Below are positions 46,501 through 55,500 of a DNA stretch of 64,000 nt, one piece after another. A program made the translations under genes and the position numbers. Each line of letters opens with the position of its first letter. Position 1 is the stretch's first letter. Where the stretch lies: contig WNNJ02001835.1 in assembly GCA_012934845.2 (NCBI GenBank), positions 1 to 64,000 of the forward strand. The letters run 5' to 3'. The notes under the pieces were generated by a model, which ran no database searches, was not told the origin of the DNA, and saw only the letters and a list, made by a program, of their open reading frames with translations. The DNA comes from Pomphorhynchus laevis. Its lineage: Eukaryota > Acanthocephala > Palaeacanthocephala > Echinorhynchida > Pomphorhynchidae.

Positions 46501-49500
46501 TTACATAAAATTGAACAATGTGCAAAGTAGCAGCAATTATCAGATAGACGAATCTTTACATTTCCGCCATAGATGTGTGCCGTACTAAAATATTCGTCGC
46601 TGTCGATTGGGGTTGAATATGCCATCGCGCTCGTCAACATTGTAAAAGGAATTACACAGTTAAACACTGATTTTTTGTGATAATACCATATAATAATTGT
46701 GTACTTTTGTTAAATTCAAATTTGGCGCTATCTACATAGTTTTATTTTTTGCCAAAAATATATGAGCTAGCGCATTTTGGCTAATTTGTTAAGTTTCTTT
46801 ATGACATTATTTCTGTCTTGAGATAAATTCGAATGTGCGTGAAAATATTGCTTCACTGGCCAAAATTCAACGGGTCGGATAATGCTCTCAATCCGTAGTT
46901 TATAAGTTATTGTTAATCTTATGCTATCAGATGGAAATAGCACAGACATTTTAACATTTTATACACATATTACTTGAAACTTATGTATGCAAGACTTATC
47001 GATATCTTTATTAAGTTTATATGGATCAATGGTTTCATTATTGGATTACAATCAGTTTTAGAATTCATTTATCCTCAATTTAACGCTTATATAACAATTG
47101 AGCATTATTTACTTTGATTCTGTAAAAATATTTGTTTAATCATTAACCAAAATAAAATTGGCTTAAGATCATATGCTAATTTTTGATATTTACGACAAGA
47201 TTTCCAAATTACGGACCGCGAGCATTATTCGGCCCGTTGAATTTGCCCGATAAAGCCAATATTAGCCTGAATACTTGAATTTGCCCGATATCAAGCTACA
47301 AATATTCTGGCAAGCTGTTTCTTTAGGCTAATGCAAGATATTCTTTAAACAAATAAGATCAGGTAACTGAGTCTACGTATTTTATACTATATATTCACTA
47401 AGTAAACAATCTTTTTTTTCGTTTAAAAGGGATGACATATAAACCTTTTATAAACATTCTGTAGGATCCAAAACTATAAGTTTTCAGGTTTCAGCCCCTA
47501 TTCTTCGACTCATCATGACAGACGGGATAAATACATGTTAATGATGTATTTCATTTGATGAAATTTGATTATATAGTGTAACGTATTCTAATTTAGAGTA
47601 TATACATACTTTTAGTTAACGGTAGACGTAAATTTAGTAGAGCACATTTTATTAAAATTTTATTATATATTATTTTATATAAATAATTAATTGTTATATA
47701 ATATTTTATATAATTTAAATCAAGATGAAATTTAAAATTGAAATTTAAAATAAAAGTCAATTTTATGAATTGACCAATAAATAACAGACGATGTATCAGA
47801 ATAAGGATTAGAGGTCATTAGGTTTCGGCCCCTATTCCTCAAATTATTCAAGAATTTTTTCTACAATCACTGAAGAAATTAAGGAATCTCTTACTTAATT
47901 CGACGATATTTGTTTATTGATTTCGAATTAAAATTTTAAATAAAAAATTTTATCACTCCGATTCTCTATTAATTGATTTTTCATATTAAGACTATTAATT
48001 TAAAAAATAAATTTAATTCGAATTGAGTTTTCAGAAATATAACAGCAACACTTTTATGGAATTTTTTTGGTAATTTTCCTTTATTGTGTGTAAGAAATAA
48101 TTTTAATGGGTTATCATTGAAAGCCATTTTTCAATTTTTAGTATAATGCCATTTAATTATAGTAGCCAATGTAATCAAACAGGTTTAGTTTGATATCTCA
48201 ATAGCATTTGCATCATCCGAAATGAAAAAATATCAAGTGCTTTAAATCGAAGATGGATAATTATTCTTCAATACAAATAACTACGGAATCTCGATTTACG
48301 TCCCTATCCGAAATTCCGAAATTTTTATTATTTATTATAATACATGAATATTTGTTGATTTTTTTAATGACAAACGGTCTCCAAACTACTAAGCGTGAGC
48401 ATTATCGGACCACTGTTGATGGGCCCGTGTCACCTGGCCAGTTAAACTGATCATTATCCGACCACTTATATTGTGTCACCAGGCCCATCAACGCCAATTG
48501 AATTTACAGGACGAAACATCTTAGATACACATCTTAGATACAATTTTATTTATAAATCTTGGATGTAAAGACTTTTCTACTGCTGTGTACCTTAAATTAA
48601 CCTTTTCAGCCTTAATTGTTATAAGTTTCGTTATATTGTGGTGTTTGCCCATAACTCTAACTAATAAGTGTTGTGCGTGTTAGACGGCTCGTAGTGCCCG
48701 TATTTTTACGTGATAACCGTTTGGTTCATATCATTTTAATGATTCTTTTGTTAATAATTTGATATTTTAAATTACCATTTGTATAATATATAGTTTATCT
48801 CCAAAACAAGTTTAGAAAGATGAAAGCGACAAAGAATCTCTAAAAAATCAAAGTAATAGCACCCGGTATATTATGTTAATTTAAAATTCATTGAACTTTT
48901 ATTTATAAATTCTTATACGGTCAGTTTTAATTCTAATCACAACGATTATAGAATAAGTACTTCAACGAATCCATTACAGCCGATATACGATTCTTCTTCT
49001 GCAAATTGTATAAGTATTAAAAATGTATTTAATGCACTTTATCGTTTAGTTGAGAATATTATTTGAAAATCACTAATTGAGAAAATATATAAAGCATTTG
49101 ATACGTTGGATGTTCCTATAATTTTATACTGAAAAAATCAAAAATTCATTTATAAATAATTTCTTGACAGATTTCTTATCGTTAATTTGTAAAACGTACG
49201 CGATTGCCATTTTAAATAATGATATTTTTTCAAGATATGCCAACAAAATGCATCGAAGATGTTCACATATAGTGACAAAATACCTTACTATATTACGCTT
49301 TTGTAGTGAATATCCACAATATTTATGCTTTAATCTTATTTTATATTATTAGTTCCAACGATAATCACCCAGAGCAATTTTGATTTTACGAATTAGCAAT
49401 TATATGATATTTTGAATCTTGTTGAATAAATTTAAAAACCAGAATATAATGTCTTAGCTTTTCCCCGAAATTATTTTCCGGGGAAAAGCTAAGACGATAA

Positions 49501-52500
49501 ATTTACTTTGAATGTACATATTAAATTTACTTATTAATTTACTTACATATTAATTTACTATGAATGTACTTATTAAACAAGGCAGTCGAAATATTAGTTA
49601 AACATTTGTTTGGTATCACAAACGCCCCTTGGGTGGGGCGTTCAGTTTAATGAAATAAGGTTCATTATTAAACGATAATAATTATACATTACCATATATT
49701 TGGTGTGAGGATTATTTAATCATCCACAGATTATATTTGCTTTTCCAACCTGCTTAGAAAATTAAAAACGATGCGAGCAGGATTTGAACCTGCGCGGGAT
49801 AAACCCAACAGATTTCTAGTCTGTCGCCTTAACCACTCGGCCATCGCACCGAGATCTACCCTTTAATTACTTAATTAAAAATAATTTTAAAGTAAAAATG
49901 TTAAAATACAAAAAATGAATTAATTTGTTTAAAAACTTGAATAGCAACCGGAAAATTTGATTTAATGAAATTAATTTTAATTATTAACATATAATTAAAT
50001 TTTTTTTATCAAATGTCATTTTTGAAGCAGCCTTAAATTGAAAAAGCAAATATAATTTAAATATGTTTAAAATTATAAAGATGATAATAAAGTTGATTTT
50101 AAAGATTATAAAATTAAAATTATAAAAATCTTAAAATCTTTTAAAAACATGAGAATTTCCAATATCCGATAATAAAATGTTCTTAAGAACATTCCTGTAA
50201 GCTTTAAGAGAACTTTTGAAGAATTCTCGTGAAGTCTTATATCGTAGACTTAAAGAGAACTTTATTTCAAAATATTTCGATAACAATTTTACTTCATTTG
50301 AATTAGATGAAAATAAATTAATTATTTTAGGTGATCATTTTGAATTAATATTATGCTACAATTTTGTGAACAGCTTTAATCAGAATTCTAATGTATCTAA
50401 ATTTGAACTAATTAAGTCGTTATTAATAACGGAGTTGTATAATTTTAATCGTATATGTTTTACTTTCTTTTTCGTCGAGAGCAGGAAGCGACTATGGCGA
50501 TAAAATCTAAAAAATTTGATTCACTCTGCCATTGCACAAAGTATAAACCAAATGTTGTCTACATCATTAATTTCAATTTCTTATAAATAATAAAAAAAAT
50601 CCAGATTTTAAAGTTTAATATCAATCTTATACTAAAAATGCAAGTAACTTCGGCCTGAATGTTGATCTGAATATTAATGTTTAATTAAAACGCGAAAACT
50701 GCTTTTTATCGTGTTTTACACAACATTGGGTAGTTGCTAATTCGAAAATAAAATGGCTATTAGTAAATAAGGCTATAGGAAATAAGATTTTTAAATGTCA
50801 AAATAACAACAAAATAATGCCAAAAAAACAACAAAATAGTCAAAATAATAAAAAAATGTCAAAATAATAAAAAAATGTCAAAAATTATACAATGTCGAGT
50901 TTTATAGATTTTATTTCCTAAAATTAAAACTTTCGAATCTTATTCATTTATGTTCTAATTTTATTCATTTATGCTGTCTATTTAAACATATTTTTTATTT
51001 TCATTAAGATGACAAGGTGAAGCAAATTCGAATCAACGAGAATCAAGAGATACAGCGCTTGAAAACAGAGAACAAACACTTAAAGAATATTATTAATCTG
51101 AAGACGAATGGTCTTATTGAGCTGTCAAAATATTTCACTTGTCATGTACGAATATGGCCAGATAATAGTTTAGAAAATTTGAGTTAACTAAAATAATTGA
51201 ATAACTCTTTTATAATTTAATTTGAGAATCAGATCAGGTAACTGAATTTACGTATATTAAATTATTTATAAATTAAAAATAATGACAAATAAAAATAAAA
51301 TAATTAAATAATTATTAATTAAATAATTATAAATAATTAATAAAATTGATAACCCAACGACAATTGGGTTTGGACAAAAATTGTTATCACAAACGCATTT
51401 AACTCCGTGGATCGTAGGTATGAGCAGTTGGATAAACTTTCCAGGTATGAGCAGTTGGATAAATTGGTGCTATGGTAATAACTCAGACCTTCGATTCGGA
51501 AATGTGGAACCCTTATTGTCCTTGAGAGGGATGCAACAGGGTGACCCTCTTGGCCTATTTTTATTCTGTCTGGCGTTGCATTCGATCATAGCGTCTATCT
51601 CCGCCATTGATGGAATCGGATTCAACAAACGGTACCTTGACGATGGTATTGTAGCTGGTTCGCCTGAGGCTGTTGTAAAGACTTTGGTGTACCTTTCGTC
51701 AAGGTATTTTATTAATACCTTGGTATCGTAATTTTCTACGTATTTTATACTATATGTAAATCAAAAATAAATAATAAATAATTGTATAAGATTTTATTTA
51801 ATTAATATTTATATCAAGTTAAAATTTAAAATTGAAATTGAAATAATATACGAGTAAGCAACTTTTATATAATTTAATTTGAGAATCAGATCAGGTAACT
51901 GAATTTACGTATATTAAATTATTTATAAATTAAAAATAATGATAAATAAAAATAAAATAATTAAATAATTATTAATTAAATAATTATAAATAATTTGAAA
52001 AAATTTATAATTTTATATAAGATTTTATATAATTTATATAAAGTAAAAAATTTAAAATTGAAATTTAAAATAAAGTCAATTTTTATGAATTGACTAATAA
52101 ATAACAGACGATATATCATAATATGGATTAGAGGTCATCAGAAGAAAATTCCTTGATTCAGATTTCGTCAAACGATGTATCAGAATAAAGATTAGAGGTC
52201 ATCATGAGGAACTGCTATGTAATCATATTTCGTTCGCTATTCCTCTACTCAACATAGCAGTGGGGCTAAATACGTGCTAATGTGAATTATTTTACAATTC
52301 CGTTGAATAAATTTATAATTCCAAACGATTATATTAATGAGTACTATTAACATTTATGTTGATGTGAATTAACAGCTAAATTTAAAATTACCGCAATCTG
52401 CATATTTTGAATCAAATTCATGTCAGTAAAAAGAACTTTTTTTATTTATTCTGTGGCTTGTTTAATTGATACATAATTTATAAACCATCATTTTGGTCGT

Positions 52501-55500
52501 ATAGATGTAATCAATCGTATAATGCTTATAATAATGAGCTAATACTGAAAAAGCTTCTCTCACCTACCAATTCAATATTTTCTAATATTTAAATAAAAGT
52601 TTAATATCAAAATGGTAAAATTTTTAGCACAAAAACAAAATGTACACTGTAAACGTTAGTTATGATTGAGTGGCAATGATATTTTACATTTCCATTTTAA
52701 ATTAGTATTTATACTTTGTATAGATATTATTATAATATTGTGATTTTGAAAATTCTATTTGCTAATATCAATGATAGGACGATTTATTAAAAATTTACTC
52801 AAAATAGAATTGCCATTAAATTAAAGTTTGATCTCAAAATGGTAACAATTTAGTACAAAAACAAAAAGTACACCCTAAACGTTAGTTGTAAGTTACTCAA
52901 AATATAATATTTTTTAATTATCAGCGCAACATTTCTATTCTACATAATATCGAAAGTAACTATTTAGTGATTATTAGATAATCATCATTTCGTCAGTCAA
53001 GTAAATTTATGTTCACAAAATTAAAATTAAGATTAAGGACTAATGACATGATTGACATCCACAATATCAACGATATTGACATTAGGACATTGAATAAAGG
53101 AAACAACTGACAAGTTTTAATCTACTCAATTATTTTAGCAGGTAGATTCCTGCTAAAATCACAAAGTTCATTTTGTGAAAAAAATTAGATATTATCCGTT
53201 ACCACGAATGTATTTCTTATTAACAAATCGCATATGAAAACGCAAAATAGGCTGGCGTTTATGCTTCTCACCATTGCAGATGTATGTAGGTCGAAGAAAA
53301 TACCTACTAACTAATGTTTAGTTTCTTCGCTTTTGTAGATGTCGTACATTCCGTGAGAATTTGTGAGTTTCAAGCAGTTGGGCACGTAAGTAAATATAGA
53401 AGGATTTAACGCTGATAAGAACTTTAATTTAATAATTAGGTACTTTAAACGATGTAGCCAATTATCGATTTGAATGCTTGAGGATTTAAGCAAATGTTAC
53501 AAAATTAAAAAAGAAAATAAAAACTAGAAAATTAAAAAAATATAAAATTAAACTAAAAATAAAAAAATAAATTAAATTTATGTTTTTAAAATTTAATTAA
53601 ATTAAAATTTTCAAAGCGGAATCATCTTAAAAAGAAATTTCATAACATTTTTTAAATATCACAATTTATTGTTAAATGAAAAGAAAACACTCAAAGATAA
53701 GAAAAATAAAGAGGATTTAATAATAAGTGAATTTATGAGTTGCAACGCAATGTATAGTTGACACTTTTTATTAAATAAACATTTTAATGTTGACATATTT
53801 TATTACATATTTAACTCGAAAGATAATTTGTGATATGGTTGAGATAAATAATTGCTAATTTCAATTGATAATTTGTAATATAATTAATTAATTAATTAGT
53901 ATACAATTTTGTTGAGGAAAAAATAAAACTTATCTACATCTGGTGTGTACTACCCATAAGACTAGATGGGGATAATATCTCCCGTACAAAAATATTATCT
54001 GTATTAAGAATATTTTGGTAAAATACCATTGTTTAATATTTAAGTAATATGAATTTTAATGGATTGAATTGTTTTTATTTTACTAGCGTGCTAAGCCTAA
54101 TAATGAAACATTGATCACAGAACAAACTCCAAAAAGAATTGAGGTGAGTACATCTATTTTATTAACTCGATGTAAAATATAACAATTCAAACATTCGTAA
54201 TTCAAATGTTTCAATAAAATTTTAATATTTTATCGATCTGCAAACTTTAAACGAATTCATGAATAAAATAATTCTTGTGTGGATTTTTTTGTTTATCAGC
54301 ACAAAGACCATTAATCGTTATCCACAGCATTTTAAAAGTTGATTCATAATCGGCCTGCACACGCTCACCTAACTTTATTGGTAAACCAGAATAATGAATT
54401 TTCTTTTTTTTAAAAACAAAATACTAATACGGCCCGGTTTCTACGCGGTCGACCTCTAGGCATAACGAGCAATGTTTAAAACTAAGAATAACTTCTTCCG
54501 TGTATCACTACTACGACAAGAGAACACAAAACACAGCGAGCAACATGAGCCGGCGAGCACAAAGCACGGCGAGCAATCGTGAATGTGTCTGTGATCGGGA
54601 ATTTGTCTGCGATCGTGAATTTGTCTGCGATCGTGAATTTGTCTGTAATCCTGAATTTGTCTGCAATCGTGAATTTGTTGTGTGTTAATTATTTCTCAAA
54701 CTTTTTTTAAGAATATTTTTTAAGGATCACTTTTTTATCATTATTTTATTTGAAGTACATAATGCTCATCAGTTAAATGATATTCTTATAATAATATAAG
54801 AATAACATTATAACATTTTTTTAATTATTAAAACAAAATACTAATAATCACAACTGTAGGTTCCCGCAAATGGGCCGATAGTTCACAAAGTCGAAACATT
54901 GATCCGTTATTATATTGTTTTATTGAATATCATTAGAATTCTTGGCCCCCGAAAGATCCGAATTCCTGCGATAGTATATTTGTGTGTTGAGCTCTCCTAC
55001 TGTGTAGTTGCTCACGTATAGGTATTCGGGTAGTGCGTATACACATTGAAGCTGCTTGAGCCAGCACAATGCTCACTCGAGATCTAATTATTGAGATAGA
55101 GGCCGAATAACTGGACTTACTCATTTTAGACCTATGTTTTTCACTTTTTAATTATAGATTCGAGCGATCCGTTTATCGATCTGCAAACAAGCAAACCAGG
55201 CACACCGCTTGTGAATACAGCAACATATTTTATGAAATTAAATCTAGAAGACAAAAATACGAGCAGTTAAAGCTGTCTAAACAACAAGTTGATGAGAAAT
55301 TGTCGGCAGCTACATATGATGTAAATGTAAGTAAACTTTGAAATTCATTAATTCTGAATTTAATTTGCAGAAATATAAAACAGCCTTTCTGCAGTGCAGA
55401 GAAGAACTCCAAGTTATAAAAAGACAAATGTACTTACATGTTGCCAGCGCCAAACGGAAGGATATAAACGATCAGGTGGATTACAAAATATACGCAAAAT

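Noticed and set aside
49451-49642. Two hairpins as rho-independent terminators
   Set aside because: The DNA is eukaryotic and neither hairpin ends a gene; they are kept only as palindromes.
54500-54688. Cys-rich CDREFV-repeat peptide as a small secreted protein
   Set aside because: It is the translation of an 18-bp minisatellite inside an intron, with no signal peptide or splice context.
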